DNA of 64,000 bases. Origin: Rhododendron vialii. Its lineage: Eukaryota > Streptophyta > Magnoliopsida > Ericales > Ericaceae. Where the stretch lies: NCBI RefSeq assembly GCF_030253575.1, contig NC_080568.1:28149001-28213000 (forward strand), read 5' to 3'. Positions 1 to 12,215 of the stretch are shown piece after piece. Positions within the stretch are counted from its first letter, which is position 1; every line of letters begins with the position of its first letter. A program made the position numbers and the translations under genes. The notes below the pieces were generated by a model. It did no database searches, was not told the origin of the DNA, and worked only from the letters and a program-made list of their open reading frames with translations.

Positions 1-407
1 GATGTGTTATTATTTTGTACCTTCGGTGTGTTATGAATTATTATATTGTTGATCTGCATATTGTGGTATTGGGTTTTAGGATTTCTACTTTGTGAATTAT
101 CACTCAGGATACGTTTGTATCCTGGCAAATCGTTTGCTTCGGCGTTCAATTTGCCAGAGTGTGCAGGATTCCACAGTGGAGCAGTTGATACAAGTGGGAC
201 CCCCTGGAACGGAGTCTGGGCCAACATTGCTTGGAATTTCGTATCAAAACTAGAGTCGCTCTGGAGTTGCTTTTGTTACATAGATTTTTGTATTATTTTG
301 AAACTGTAAATTTTGTATAAGGATAAATAAGGGCCTAATAGTTTGTAAAATTCAGTGTATTTTAGGGTTAATGTTCCCGAAATCCCTTGAGAAATCGGGG
401 CGTTACA
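1..407 (+). mobile_element. 3' part of Ty3/gypsy LTR, array copy 1
   Basis: This is the right-hand 407 bases of an LTR whose left part lies outside the window. It matches the ends of the two complete LTRs at 3006-3412 and 6011-6417; the one difference I noticed is A at 193 against G at 3198 and 6203. It ends in GGGGCGTTACA, directly followed by a tRNA-iMet-type primer binding site. The short open frame at 46-309 recurs in every copy and is LTR sequence, not a gene. Confidence 0.9.
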
Positions 408-978
408 GAATGGTATCAGAGCATAGGTTCAACTCTCGGACTTGGGTAGATTGGGTAGATCACACTTCTGAGAGCGTAGACTCGAGTTGTTAATCGTAAT
501 TGTTACTTATGTATTTTAAGTCTAATCTATAAATACTATTTGTTTGTCATCCGACTTAGACTTCGAGAGCGTACTGTGAGAAAACATAGGTCTTACTTGC
601 TTGACTTTTATGTGATACGTTAATTTTTTTTTTTTGATGAGTGTAGTGTTGTCGTTTGACTCCAATGGTTTTAAGATCAAAAAAAATAATAATTTGGAAA
701 CTATAATTTCATGTTTGTTATCAAAATTAATTTTCATGAAAAACTTTTATTTGACATACAGCTGCTCATCGTCCTTAATCTCTTTGAACAAATATCTTTT
801 TGGAATCTAAATATATTTTTCAGGGATTCTTAAAATGGATTCTTTTTCAACAACTTAAAAAAAAAAAATTGAAAATATCTTTTATCAACGTAGATGAGTT
901 ATAAATTTTTTTATTGTTTTAGTTTGAAATTCCTAAACACACAATTTCGAGGACGAAATTATTTTAAGGAGGATAGAT
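408..978 (+). mobile_element. Internal region 1 of non-autonomous gypsy element, with PBS and PPT
   Basis: This 571-base segment lies between two LTRs. It starts with the primer binding site TGGTATCAGAGC (411-422), complementary to the 3' end of plant initiator-Met tRNA. It ends with a purine-rich tract, AAGGAGGATAGAT, just before 979. No gag, protease, reverse transcriptase or integrase frame is present, so the element would depend on proteins from elsewhere. The bases before the tract (GAGGACGAAATTATTTT) match the same place in the chromodomain-integrase element at 55.6 kb, which suggests a common lineage. Confidence 0.88.
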
Positions 979-1503
979 TATAACGACCCGGATTTTTGAC
1001 CCAAATTTTTTTTAATACAAATTTATATTGTTAAATTCCTAATTCAATAATTAATTAGATTGAATAATTTAAATATATTATTATGTGTACAATTGATATT
1101 ATTTGCATTATTGTATAAGATATGTATTTAAACTTTAGATATACAGGGAATCAGTGATCCATATTCATCTCTTATCTTTTCTATCTAAACCCTAAGTAGA
1201 ACTCTATTCAAACTAACTCTCCACTTCTCTATCTCTCATCCTATACATAAAAGCGTCCAGATACATTCTCACCATGTACATACATGCGTCCACATACATT
1301 TGAATTGAAAACCCCCCAAATGTGGCACTTGTCACCCATCTTTTTATCATTATCAGTATCACTCTCCTTCCTCATTCCACCACTTCTACACTTATCATCT
1401 CATATTCTCACTACTTTATTCTCTCTCATTATACATACCCACATAATCCGAAAATTGAACACCAGTATATTATTTCACTCCCAATTTTATTGTTGAGTCT
1501 AGA

Positions 1504-1537
<34 letters not shown>

Positions 1538-3412
1538 GTGGCCGTAGGTGTGTGCACACCGCTGCTGCGGGCCCTGTCGGAGTGCCGCCGAACGCTGCCT
1601 CGAGATTTCAGAACCACCATGGCGATCTACGAACACCGTACAACACTTATCCGGACTTAGAATCGCGTTTGAGGTAGTTTTCCGAAAACCCAAAACCTTT
1701 ATCTGCATTTTAATGGAGTTACTTAGATTTAAAGTTTATTGAAGATGATGATTTGCTGTTAAATTGATAATTTATTTTTAGTCCTGTTTATATTAAAATT
1801 TAGTCCGGTTGTGCTGAAATGATTAGTGTTATACCCTGTGAAAATTTATGATCGTTTAACAAGTGTTTGATTGTGAAATTATTATTGATGTTGCATTGTT
1901 AATTTGTATTTGAGTGGACGTTTACGTGTTTAATAAATTATTGGGGTAGATAAATATTTATGAAATATTAACAAGAATATTTTATTAGTAAAAAATTTAT
2001 TTAGATTGTAAACAAGAAATATTTTAGATTATATATTAGTTAATCTTTAACTTTAATAAATATTAACTAGAATAGCCTCTCATAATTTTGTTGTTATAAA
2101 AATCTCATATTAATATTTAATATAGATAGTAAATACTAAATTTAGCAATAAGTATTTTTCAATAAAAAAATTAGTTTGTAAAATCTATGAATAATATGAA
2201 AGTTAAAGAAAATGTTTAAATAGTAGAAATGTTTTATAAAATTTCTAAATGAGAGAAATAGACTTAATTTTAAGTGTAGTAATTAATTGTTTGACTGAAT
2301 ATTATTTTGTTACTCGCATGATAAATTCTATGACATGATTAATTTTATCGCATGGTTATGTGTTGTTAGTACTTTTAGTTGAAATGTTGAACCGTGTGAT
2401 ATTTTGTTGTGGCTGTAGATTGGACAAATAGGTTCCCTGGGTGGTTACGAGTAGTGACTCATGTAGACGATGTTAAGTAAATGGAAATTGATAAAGTGTT
2501 GGAAGTGTGATTGTGTGGATTGTGATTTGAGCCATGGTGATGGCAAGGGTAACCTATGGGGCCCTGTGTTGAAATGGGTTACCTGAGGGGCCCGGTGTTG
2601 TGACGCTAATGTATGATACGTCATGGGAAGTTTCTCTTCGAGGAAGAGAATGGGTCCCATGAGACGATTATAGTTAGTGAGACGTTAATGTATGATACGT
2701 CATGGAAAGTTTCTCTTTGAGGAAGAGAATGGGTTCCATGAGACGGTTATAGTTAGCGTGGGGTAGTGGATGTCCGACCCTAATGTACGATACGTCATGG
2801 GATGACTCAATCCTCCTGTTATGGTCTTAAGTGAGAACATACTCGGTACATAACTTAGATGCGCTCACCTAGGACCCTGGTGCAGGATAAGCAAGAGGAA
2901 GGGTGGACCCATGAGACGATTGTAGTTAGTGGATGTGGGAGGAAAGGATCTCGCGGAGAGAATCCTTAGATTACATGTAAGATGATGGATAGTAAAGAAA
3001 AAGACGATGTGTTATTATTTTGTACCTTCGGTGTGTTATGAATTATTATATTGTTGATCTGCATATTGTGGTATTGGGTTTTAGGATTTCTACTTTGTGA
3101 ATTATCACTCAGGATACGTTTGTATCCTGGCAAATCGTTTGCTTCGGCGTTCAATTTGCCAGAGTGTGCAGGATTCCACAGTGGAGCAGTTGATACAGGT
3201 GGGACCCCCTGGAACGGAGTCTGGGCCAACATTGCTTGGAATTTCGTATCAAAACTAGAGTCGCTCTGGAGTTGCTTTTGTTACATAGATTTTTGTATTA
3301 TTTTGAAACTGTAAATTTTGTATAAGGATAAATAAGGGCCTAATAGTTTGTAAAATTCAGTGTATTTTAGGGTTAATGTTCCCGAAATCCCTTGAGAAAT
3401 CGGGGCGTTACA
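979..3412 (+). mobile_element. Complete LTR, array copy 2
   Basis: This 2434-base LTR begins TATAACGACCCGG, where related elements begin TGTAACG, so the first dinucleotide appears mutated from TG to TA. It ends in CGTTACA. It contains a GA microsatellite near 1505-1536 and a pair of imperfect repeats of about 90 bases at 2595-2760 built around ATGATACGTCATGG. A diverged relative of its right part occurs at 58.3-58.98 kb. Confidence 0.9.
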
Positions 3413-3983
3413 GAATGGTATCAGAGCATAGGTTCAACTCTCGGACTTGGGTAGATTGGGTAGATCACACTTCTGAGAGCGTAGACTCGAGTTGTTAATC
3501 GTAATTGTTACTTATGTATTTTAAGTCTAATCTATAAATACTATTTGTTTGTCATCCGACTTAGACTTCGAGAGCGTACTGTGAGAAAACATAGGTCTTA
3601 CTTGCTTGACTTTTATGTGATACGTTAATTTTTTTTTTTTGATGAGTGTAGTGTTGTCGTTTGACTCCAATGGTTTTAAGATCAAAAAAAATAATAATTT
3701 GGAAACTATAATTTCATGTTTGTTATCAAAATTAATTTTCATGAAAAACTTTTATTTGACATACAGCTGCTCATCGTCCTTAATCTCTTTGAACAAATAT
3801 CTTTTTGGAATCTAAATATATTTTTCAGGGATTCTTAAAATGGATTCTTTTTCAACAACTTAAAAAAAAAAAATTGAAAATATCTTTTATCAACGTAGAT
3901 GAGTTATAAATTTTTTTATTGTTTTAGTTTGAAATTCCTAAACACACAATTTCGAGGACGAAATTATTTTAAGGAGGATAGAT
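3413..3983 (+). mobile_element. Internal region 2 of non-autonomous gypsy element, with PBS and PPT
   Basis: This is an apparently identical repeat of 408-978, offset by exactly 3005 bases. The primer binding site is at 3416-3427 and the polypurine tract abuts 3984. It has no coding capacity. Confidence 0.88.
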
Positions 3984-4508
3984 TATAACGACCCGGATTT
4001 TTGACCCAAATTTTTTTTAATACAAATTTATATTGTTAAATTCCTAATTCAATAATTAATTAGATTGAATAATTTAAATATATTATTATGTGTACAATTG
4101 ATATTATTTGCATTATTGTATAAGATATGTATTTAAACTTTAGATATACAGGGAATCAGTGATCCATATTCATCTCTTATCTTTTCTATCTAAACCCTAA
4201 GTAGAACTCTATTCAAACTAACTCTCCACTTCTCTATCTCTCATCCTATACATAAAAGCGTCCAGATACATTCTCACCATGTACATACATGCGTCCACAT
4301 ACATTTGAATTGAAAACCCCCCAAATGTGGCACTTGTCACCCATCTTTTTATCATTATCAGTATCACTCTCCTTCCTCATTCCACCACTTCTACACTTAT
4401 CATCTCATATTCTCACTACTTTATTCTCTCTCATTATACATACCCACATAATCCGAAAATTGAACACCAGTATATTATTTCACTCCCAATTTTATTGTTG
4501 AGTCTAGA

Positions 4509-4542
<34 letters not shown>

Positions 4543-6417
4543 GTGGCCGTAGGTGTGTGCACACCGCTGCTGCGGGCCCTGTCGGAGTGCCGCCGAACGC
4601 TGCCTCGAGATTTCAGAACCACCATGGCGATCTACGAACACCGTACAACACTTATCCGGACTTAGAATCGCGTTTGAGGTAGTTTTCCGAAAACCCAAAA
4701 CCTTTATCTGCATTTTAATGGAGTTACTTAGATTTAAAGTTTATTGAAGATGATGATTTGCTGTTAAATTGATAATTTATTTTTAGTCTTGTTTATATTA
4801 AAATTTAGTCCGGTTGTGCTGAAATGATTAGTGTTATACCCTGTGAAAATTTATGATCGTTTAACAAGTGTTTGATTGTGAAATTATTATTGATGTTGCA
4901 TTGTTAATTTGTATTTGAGTGGACGTTTACGTGTTTAATAAATTATTGGGGTAGATAAATATTTATGAAATATTAACAAGAATATTTTATTAGTAAAAAA
5001 TTTATTTAGATTGTAAACAAGAAATATTTTAGATTATATATTAGTTAATCTTTAACTTTAATAAATATTAACTAGAATAGCCTCTCATAATTTTGTTGTT
5101 ATAAAAATCTCATATTAATATTTAATATAGATAGTAAATACTAAATTTAGCAATAAGTATTTTTCAATAAAAAAATTAGTTTGTAAAATCTATGAATAAT
5201 ATGAAAGTTAAAGAAAATGTTTAAATAGTAGAAATGTTTTATAAAATTTCTAAATGAGAGAAATAGACTTAATTTTAAGTGTAGTAATTAATTGTTTGAC
5301 TGAATATTATTTTGTTACTCGCATGATAAATTCTATGACATGATTAATTTTATCGCATGGTTATGTGTTGTTAGTACTTTTAGTTGAAATGTTGAACCGT
5401 GTGATATTTTGTTGTGGCTGTAGATTGGACAAATAGGTTCCCTGGGTGGTTACGAGTAGTGACTCATGTAGACGATGTTAAGTAAATGGAAATTGATAAA
5501 GTGTTGGAAGTGTGATTGTGTGGATTGTGATTTGAGCCATGGTGATGGCAAGGGTAACCTATGGGGCCCTGTGTTGAAATGGGTTACCTGAGGGGCCCGG
5601 TGTTGTGACGCTAATGTATGATACGTCATGGGAAGTTTCTCTTCGAGGAAGAGAATGGGTCCCATGAGACGATTATAGTTAGTGAGACGTTAATGTATGA
5701 TACGTCATGGAAAGTTTCTCTTTGAGGAAGAGAATGGGTTCCATGAGACGGTTATAGTTAGCGTGGGGTAGTGGATGTCCGACCCTAATGTACGATACGT
5801 CATGGGATGACTCAATCCTCCTGTTATGGTCTTAAGTGAGAACATACTCGGTACATAACTTAGATGCGCTCACCTAGGACCCTGGTGCAGGATAAGCAAG
5901 AGGAAGGGTGGACCCATGAGACGATTGTAGTTAGTGGATGTGGGAGGAAAGGATCTCGCGGAGAGAATCCTTAGATTACATGTAAGATGATGGATAGTAA
6001 AGAAAAAGACGATGTGTTATTATTTTGTACCTTCGGTGTGTTATGAATTATTATATTGTTGATCTGCATATTGTGGTATTGGGTTTTAGGATTTCTACTT
6101 TGTGAATTATCACTCAGGATACGTTTGTATCCTGGCAAATCGTTTGCTTCGGCGTTCAATTTGCCAGAGTGTGCAGGATTCCACAGTGGAGCAGTTGATA
6201 CAGGTGGGACCCCCTGGAACGGAGTCTGGGCCAACATTGCTTGGAATTTCGTATCAAAACTAGAGTCGCTCTGGAGTTGCTTTTGTTACATAGATTTTTG
6301 TATTATTTTGAAACTGTAAATTTTGTATAAGGATAAATAAGGGCCTAATAGTTTGTAAAATTCAGTGTATTTTAGGGTTAATGTTCCCGAAATCCCTTGA
6401 GAAATCGGGGCGTTACA
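3984..6417 (+). mobile_element. Complete LTR, array copy 3 (right end of array)
   Basis: This is the third LTR, nearly identical to 979-3412; one difference I could see is T at 4789 against C at 1784. It ends CGTTACA at 6417. No primer binding site follows, so this is the outer right end of the array. The matching target duplication cannot be tested because the left end is outside the window. Confidence 0.9.
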
Positions 6418-6713
6418 GTTCGTGGTAATTCCGATTTTCTTTTTAACACCCCTAATGTACTGTAATGGGTGTGATACATAATATTAACCACAATCCAAAT
6501 CTGAAGAAAGTACCAATTCATTAGCAACACACATGCAATGGCGCCTTAGCTCCAATGAAATGACTATTTAACAGAAATTTCCTACCCCAAAACAGAATTG
6601 TTTCAGTGAATTCAACAAATAAAAATGAAAGGAAAAACAAAAGCAGTGCTGTATAATTTTACCTAATTTCTGGAGTACTTCCTATATAGCAACTAATTCG
6701 AACTTAATTCAAC
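6418..6713. other. 3' flank of mutarotase gene
   Basis: This is non-coding sequence between the LTR array and the stop codon of the mutarotase gene. It presumably includes that gene's 3' UTR (minus strand). I see no defined element here. Confidence 0.5.
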
Positions 6714-9700
6714 CTAATTGGCTGTAAATCTGTAAACCATAACATGCTTGTAAGTCTCCCCTGGATTCACAATTTGGGAAGGGAAATTGGGGTGATTCAC
6801 TGAGTCAGGAAATCCCTGAGTCTCCAAACACAGCCCAGCATAATTTGAGTAGGTAATTCCATTTTTACCCTTTAGAGGTCCAAGATTATTGCTAGTGTAA
6901 AACTGGACCCCTGGTTTATTTGACCACAGCTCCATCATCCTCCCTGATTTGCTCTCTTCCACCACTGCTACCTGCAATTATGTCCCACAATTTCGGTATT
7001 AAAAAAAAAATTAGAATTTCCAAATCAAATATAATGATAGATGAATTAGGGTGTGTTCTACTAATAAGTACTTATTTTTGAATTAAAAGTGATGTATTAT
7101 GAGAGAATGACATATCTCGTAAAACAGAAAATAAGTACTTAGTGTATCGGGGCCTTAGAAAGATAGTAGTAATTTCTAACACTGCTTACCTTCTTCAAAT
7201 GCTTGTGGCCACCCTCAGTGTCGACAACGTAGTTGATGTCGTATCCATCTGTGAGCTCATTGAACATGCTCCCGATGGGCCGAGACCGGCGGAAATCGTA
7301 CGCGGTTCCTTTGACCGAGGCGATTTGACCAGTGGGGAGGAGTTCGTCGTTGACCGGGGTGATGTCGGGGGCGAACAAGGTGAGGTTATGGGAGAGGACG
7401 TCACCGCTGCCGTGGCCGCCGAGGTTCCAGTAAGTGTGGGAAGCCAGGTTCACTGGGGTGGCCTTGTTTAGTGCCTTGGCCTCCATTTTGATGCCCAGCT
7501 TGTTTGTTTCTATGAGCATGTATGTTACCATGACATCAAGATCACCTGGAAACCCTGCATCATTTCAGAGCATGTTCGTATCAGATTGCGAAAGTCAATT
7601 GATACCAGGCTATAGGTCCCATTCTGCTAAGGAAAAATCTGGCAATTGAAATTTGTAGTACTTATTTGCAACAACAAACTCAACTAAGGCTATCATATTT
7701 CAGCAAGTAAACGCCTTTACCACCGAGCCAATCCTTAATTAGGTGTGGCTAAAATTTTGACTTTTTAGATCGTCTCATAAGGGGTTTTTTTTTTTGGGAT
7801 CAGCATCGTCTCTCGTAAGGTTGCAAGGTAATCATCTGTTTTTGAGAGGTTTGAGCAAGTTGATGCTAAGGCCCATGCATATTGAGCCAAATCATTCTTT
7901 TCGATGCTATGTACGTAGCAACTGATATTTAAATATGTGAATTATCCGCGTTATGATCTTGAAAAGTTTTTATCACGCAAATTCACATGACTAACAATGC
8001 CTCTTTTGTCGCGTGTATTAGAGAAGACATTGACCATCTCATAGGCCGCCGCGACAAGGTAACAATAGATTTTGCAGTTAGGGTTAGTTGGATTAAAATC
8101 CCCCTCCACAACAACAACAACAAAAAAAAAAAAAAAAAAGGAAGGAAAAACTTCAAAGTGTAGAGTACCTTGTTCACCATCAAAGCTCTGATAAGTGAAT
8201 GTAACATGGCTGTCTGCTTTGTGGGTTTTCACTTTCCATACAACTTCACTAAATCCCTTTGGACCTCCTGTTATTCAAGAGCAATTACTATACTATCTGA
8301 ATTAATTGAACAAATCATTTGGACATCGAAAACAAATCTAGAAAGCAAGAAGAAAGAAAGAAAGAAAAAAAGTGCGTGTAAGCTGACCCGGACATTCGGT
8401 AATCATACAAAAAAGTAAAGAGTATTTTATACCATGGAGCATGTTGTCTCCTTCGTTAGGAACTAATTGGTAATGAGTGCCGTTGAGAGTAAACTGGGCA
8501 CCTCGAATTCTGTTGGCAACCCGACCAACAATGTTCCCAAAGTAGGTTTTATCACTCTGCATCCATGTACAAACATCATTAACTAATCGAAAAAAATGAC
8601 TGAAAATTAATCTTCGTAATCTCCTCTTTTTTTTTTTCTGAGTCAAAAAGTGGGTTAGGGCGACTAGCGACGTGACTTCTGTTGGCAACCCGACCAACAA
8701 TGTTCCCAAAGTAGGTTTTATCACTCTACATCCATGTACAAACATCAATAACTAATCGAAAAAAATGACGAAAATTAATCTTCGTAATCTCTCTTCTTTT
8801 TTTTTTTGCTGAGTCAAAAAGTGGGTTAGGGCGACTAGCGACGTGACTCTAAGGGAGCCCACTCGCCATGAAATGTTAAGATTTTGAGCCATAGCTAACC
8901 CGGCGAAATCTTTGTAATCTGATCATATTGAAGAAAGCCTAAAACACATCTTACGTCAAAAAAAATCAGCCCACCTCATATATACGGTCCTTGTCCTTAG
9001 ATATATGGAGTTTCTGAAATTTTATAGGTAGTAATAATGCCGAAACTATTTTTGTTAGTGCCAAAATTCCAGGAAACAAAAAGCTTGTATCATGTGCAGG
9101 ATATAAATGTTTTATGCACTAAATTTTGGCATTAGCAAAAATAATTTTGACATTATCATTTCCCAATTCTGAAAATTTATAATATGAAAGTGCTTTATAT
9201 TTTTTAAAATATGTAGTGACATGACTATTTACAGTGAATAAAGATTATAGAAAGGTGGGAGTATCTAATTCGACTTCTACTTTTGTAGCACAAGTTGTGA
9301 TTGTTTCGGCTAAATTTTGAAGCAAAGTTGGATGATTCATAAACATTCTTCCCGATATCGGATTGAGATGATTTTTTATAGGGACCCTAAACGAAGCATT
9401 TTGAACAAATGAGCGGCTCAGATCATCTTTGCAGGACTCGAGACGGGCGTGAAACTGATCTGTGCGCGGCATTTGGTTTTGACCCAATACGGTCTTGTTA
9501 CAATGTTAGACATCTTTTGTGGGTTTTTGTATATTTGCAATTTTAGAGGCTATGACATTCAAGTGCGTGCGCGTGAGAGAAATAGAATAGGAAGCAGACA
9601 CTTGATCGATCTAACCTTGTACTCATCAATTGTTTCGAACCCAAGAACAACATCATCCAATTTCCCTGAATTATCAAAAACATTTTTGAACGGTGAGATT

Positions 9701-9994
9701 GTGGTATATTTTGCTCACGGCAGCCCAGGGGGCTCCAAGTACCATTGAGGGAAAAAGAAACAACAAAAACAAGAAATAAAAACAAAGAGGAGAGGAGAGG
9801 GGGAAGTTACCATTTTTATCAGGGAGCAAAACAGAGAGAACAGTTGCACCAAAGTTGGTGAGCTTCACGGTGAAGTCTCCCCTCTTCAATTCATAAACCC
9901 CTACAGCTTCCTCCTTCTCTGCTCCATTACTAGTACTCGCGCCCCACAAAACTAGCAAAACATAGCAACAAAACAAATAGTATGTTTTACCCAT
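6714..9994 (-). CDS. Aldose 1-epimerase (galactose mutarotase), six exons, 359 aa
   Basis: The enzyme interconverts the alpha and beta anomers of aldoses such as galactose and glucose. Exons on the minus strand are 9811-9994, 9616-9665, 8433-8556, 8169-8267, 7190-7554 and 6714-6971. All junctions are GT-AG and the frame stays open for 1080 bases including TAG. Residues 1 to about 26 form a hydrophobic signal peptide (YLFCCYVLLVLW), so the protein is probably secretory or apoplastic. Family landmarks are RVANRI near residue 90, LHGG with His119, SHTYWNLGGHG with His192 (the expected general acid), and LCLETQGFPDS with Glu324 (the expected base). Length fits the family. The ATG begins the signal peptide and is conserved in the remnant copy at 29.58 kb. 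Introns contain a Tourist-like MITE, half of a fold-back element and a partial exon 3 duplication. Function rests on motifs, not experiment. Confidence 0.93.
7049..7154. mobile_element. Tourist-like MITE in mutarotase intron 5
   Basis: This 106-base element is flanked by TTA on both sides (7046-7048 and 7155-7157). Its ends are inverted relatives of each other: GGGTGTGTTCTACTAATAAG at the left and a complementary AAGTACTTATTTTC-type end at the right. The TTA duplication is typical of PIF/Harbinger-derived MITEs. Confidence 0.6.
8508..8848. repeat. Tandem duplication of about 169 bp copying part of mutarotase exon 3
   Basis: Segment 8508-8676 is repeated at 8677-8848 with small differences. 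The first copy holds the 5' part of exon 3 and its acceptor. The second lies in intron 2 and carries the same coding start with an acceptor-like TAG before 8725. The duplicated piece lacks the exon's donor end, so it is a pseudo-exon. Confidence 0.85.
9253..9475. mobile_element. Half of a fold-back (MULE-type) MITE in mutarotase intron 2
   Basis: This stretch resembles the right arm of the hairpin element at 29164-29544, sharing CCCGATATCGGATTGAG and the following bases. Only one arm is present. The equivalent position in unit 2 (about 28.60-28.65 kb) lacks it. Confidence 0.6.
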
Positions 9995-10066
9995 TGTGAT
10001 TTTTAATAACGATAGGAATGCCTCACAAGAAAAAAAAAAGCCACTAGAACTTTAATTTATATATGT

Positions 10067-10098
<32 letters not shown>

Positions 10099-11004
10099 GG
10101 GGGGAGGGAGGGGGGAGAGAGATATGGATGAGGATGAGGATGAGGATGTATACTACATAAGGAGAGAGGGCTTAGATTAGAATTCTAAGGAAGTTGTGAC
10201 TCTTCCTTTTTGCTTGTTATTAAGGGGAATTGGATCGTCTCCGGTTTTTAATTTGAATAAGAGGGACAGTCCAAATCTAGATCAACGGTTTGGATTTTCT
10301 TAGAGACTTACTGAGAAAATCCGAACCACTGATTATACCAATATATGATGTAGATTTAGACTATCTTGTTCAGTCCAAAACTTGGATGGGAGAGTAACCG
10401 ATTGAGACTAAAAACAGAGGATATATACTGAAAAGGTGAGAAGATTCCAAGTGTAGATAATAGTAGTTTCTTTTGACAAATCTTCTGTACATTGGGACGA
10501 TAAGAGTCCTCCATTTTCTATATCAGACCTTTCTCATTGAGCTGTTAGTTCTTTTAGGCGTTCTACAAACATTATTATTAAATCTAAGAAAGGGAATAAA
10601 AAACAAAGGCATCATTATTTACTACTTTATTGAATTACTATTTACACATTTATGTCAAAATATCGATCCTTACAAAGCAAAATCATAACTCCGTCCCTGA
10701 CCATAATGCTTTTGATTTTATGATCCAGAGTTTATAGTTAGAATGGAAGGATAATAAATATATATACCATTGTGAATGAAGTGTTCCATATGAATAAAGT
10801 TTTGAATATCATACTAGCTAAAGTACATGTTTTCTTACTGATACGATATGCATTGGTATCGGTGCAATATCTGGTAGTACCATTTTTGAACTTATCGCTA
10901 AGGTTAGAGCCACCATTTCATTTTGGATGGGGCCAAACCTTATAGAAGAAAAACTTTCAACTCACAATTAACTGTATAATCCAATGATTTTCATTCCTTA
11001 TCTA
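9995..11004. other. 5' flank of mutarotase gene
   Basis: This is the upstream region of the mutarotase gene and is paralogous to 29.58-31.02 kb. It contains a GA tract and a pure G run (about 10069-10116) followed by GGATGA repeats. It presumably holds the promoter, but no element could be assigned with confidence. Confidence 0.5.
10069..10145. repeat. GA/poly-G microsatellite with GGATGA repeats
   Basis: A (GA)n run passes into an almost pure G run and then GGATGA hexamers, about 75-125 bases upstream of the mutarotase ATG. The paralogous site in unit 2 is interrupted by a MITE at 29.67 kb. Confidence 0.9.
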
Positions 11005-11095
11005 GGGAGAATTACCGGAAAGAGGAGTTGACTCAGTCTTATTACCACTTCAATGGTCTATAACATCAAAATCACCAAAACATGGTTGCCATGAT
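11005..11095 (+). repeat. Left inverted repeat of the 8.7 kb element
   Basis: It begins GGGAGAATTACCGG and is imperfectly complementary to 19625-19715 over roughly 90 bases. Shared blocks include ATCAAAAT(C/T)ACC in the inner part. Confidence 0.65.
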
Positions 11096-11159
11096 AATTG
11101 CAGACCATCCTACCCTTTAAGTAAAACGGCATCTTTTGCCTAAGGAGAAAATGGAAAAC

Positions 11160-11246
11160 GTTTTCCTCTTCCATCGTCCTCCCATTCTCCATTGCTCCAT
11201 GTACCAAAACCCTAGCTCTCTCTCACTCCAGGTTTGATTTCTCCCC

Positions 11247-11295
<49 letters not shown>

Positions 11296-11620
11296 CTTTT
11301 TTCTTTCTTCTGACTTCTTTTTTTTCTCTCTCTCTCTCTCTAAATTTATACTCCTACAGGGTGCTTGGGCTCTAATTGTCCGAATGGAGGTAGGAAGGTT
11401 GAGCTCCGATGTGGTTTCTCTGGAGAAGATGATGTTCTGCTCTGTTGTGGAGGCTTTGGTGGTGGAGATCCTTTTGGCTGCTCAGAGACTTATTGCTTGC
11501 TTTCTATTGGCGGTATAAACTTCTCTCCCTTTCTTTTTCTCTGTTTTGGTAAAAGTTTAAAAGATGAGATTTTTATCATCTGGGTCTTCAATTCCATGCT
11601 CTTTTCTTGCTGTTAGGGCT
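11160..11620 (+). other. 5'-leader-like gene fragment with long CT tracts
   Basis: The sequence AAAACCCTAGCTCTCTCTC, followed by (TC)n tracts at about 11250-11342, looks like a plant 5' leader and first intron. A short frame after it (11365-11616, MGSNCPNGGRKVELRCGFSG onward) is Cys/Gly-rich but matches no family I recognise. It may be captured host sequence within the larger insertion. Confidence 0.3.
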
Positions 11621-11709
11621 AATTTCAAGGCTGCTTTGTGACATTCAGCTTCTAGAATAGAAAAGAGAAGGCCGTTGAAACTGAACGCAACTTTTAGAAA
11701 AGAGAAGAC

Positions 11710-12215
11710 GACCAAGTCCATATTGTCAAAAGACTACACTCTATATCTGTGTGGACCACATATTTATTGTATAAAGAGCAAGCCATATTTTTTGGCAAGT
11801 GATAAGTGAAAAGTTAGGTGGTGGTTCTTTCAAGACCAAGAGGACCAAGTCCATATTGCTCAAAGACTACACTCTATGTCTGTATGAACCACATGTTTAT
11901 TGTATAAAAAGCAAGTCATATTTTTTGGCAAGTGATAAGTGAAAAGTTAAGTGGTGGTTCTTTCAAGACCAGGACCAAGTCCATATTGCCCAAAGACTAC
12001 ACTTTATATCTGTGTGAACCAGATGTTTATTGTATAAAGAGCACGTCATATTTTTTGGCAAGTGGTAAGCATTGAAAGTTAGATGAAGATTGTTTCAAGA
12101 CCAAGTCCATATTGCTAAAAAACTATACTGTATGTCTTTGTGGACCATATCTTTATTGCATAAAGACCACGTCATATTTTTTTGGCAAGTGGTAAGTGTG
12201 AAAAGTTATAATTAA
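11710..12215. repeat. Four-copy tandem repeat, about 130 bp unit
   Basis: The phrase GACCAAGTCCATATTG recurs at 11710, 11843, 11973 and 12099, giving periods of 133, 130 and 126 bases. Each unit continues with similar TATTGTATAAAGAGCA and TTTTTTGGCAAGTGATAAG segments. No coding potential is seen. Confidence 0.85.

Noticed and set aside
46-309. Open frame of 87 codons repeated at 3051 and 6056
   Set aside because: It lies entirely inside the LTR repeats, matches no family and is duplicated only because the LTR is.
7142-7471. Plus-strand open frame of 109 codons
   Set aside because: It is antisense to mutarotase exon 5, whose minus-strand reading has clear family motifs and splice sites.
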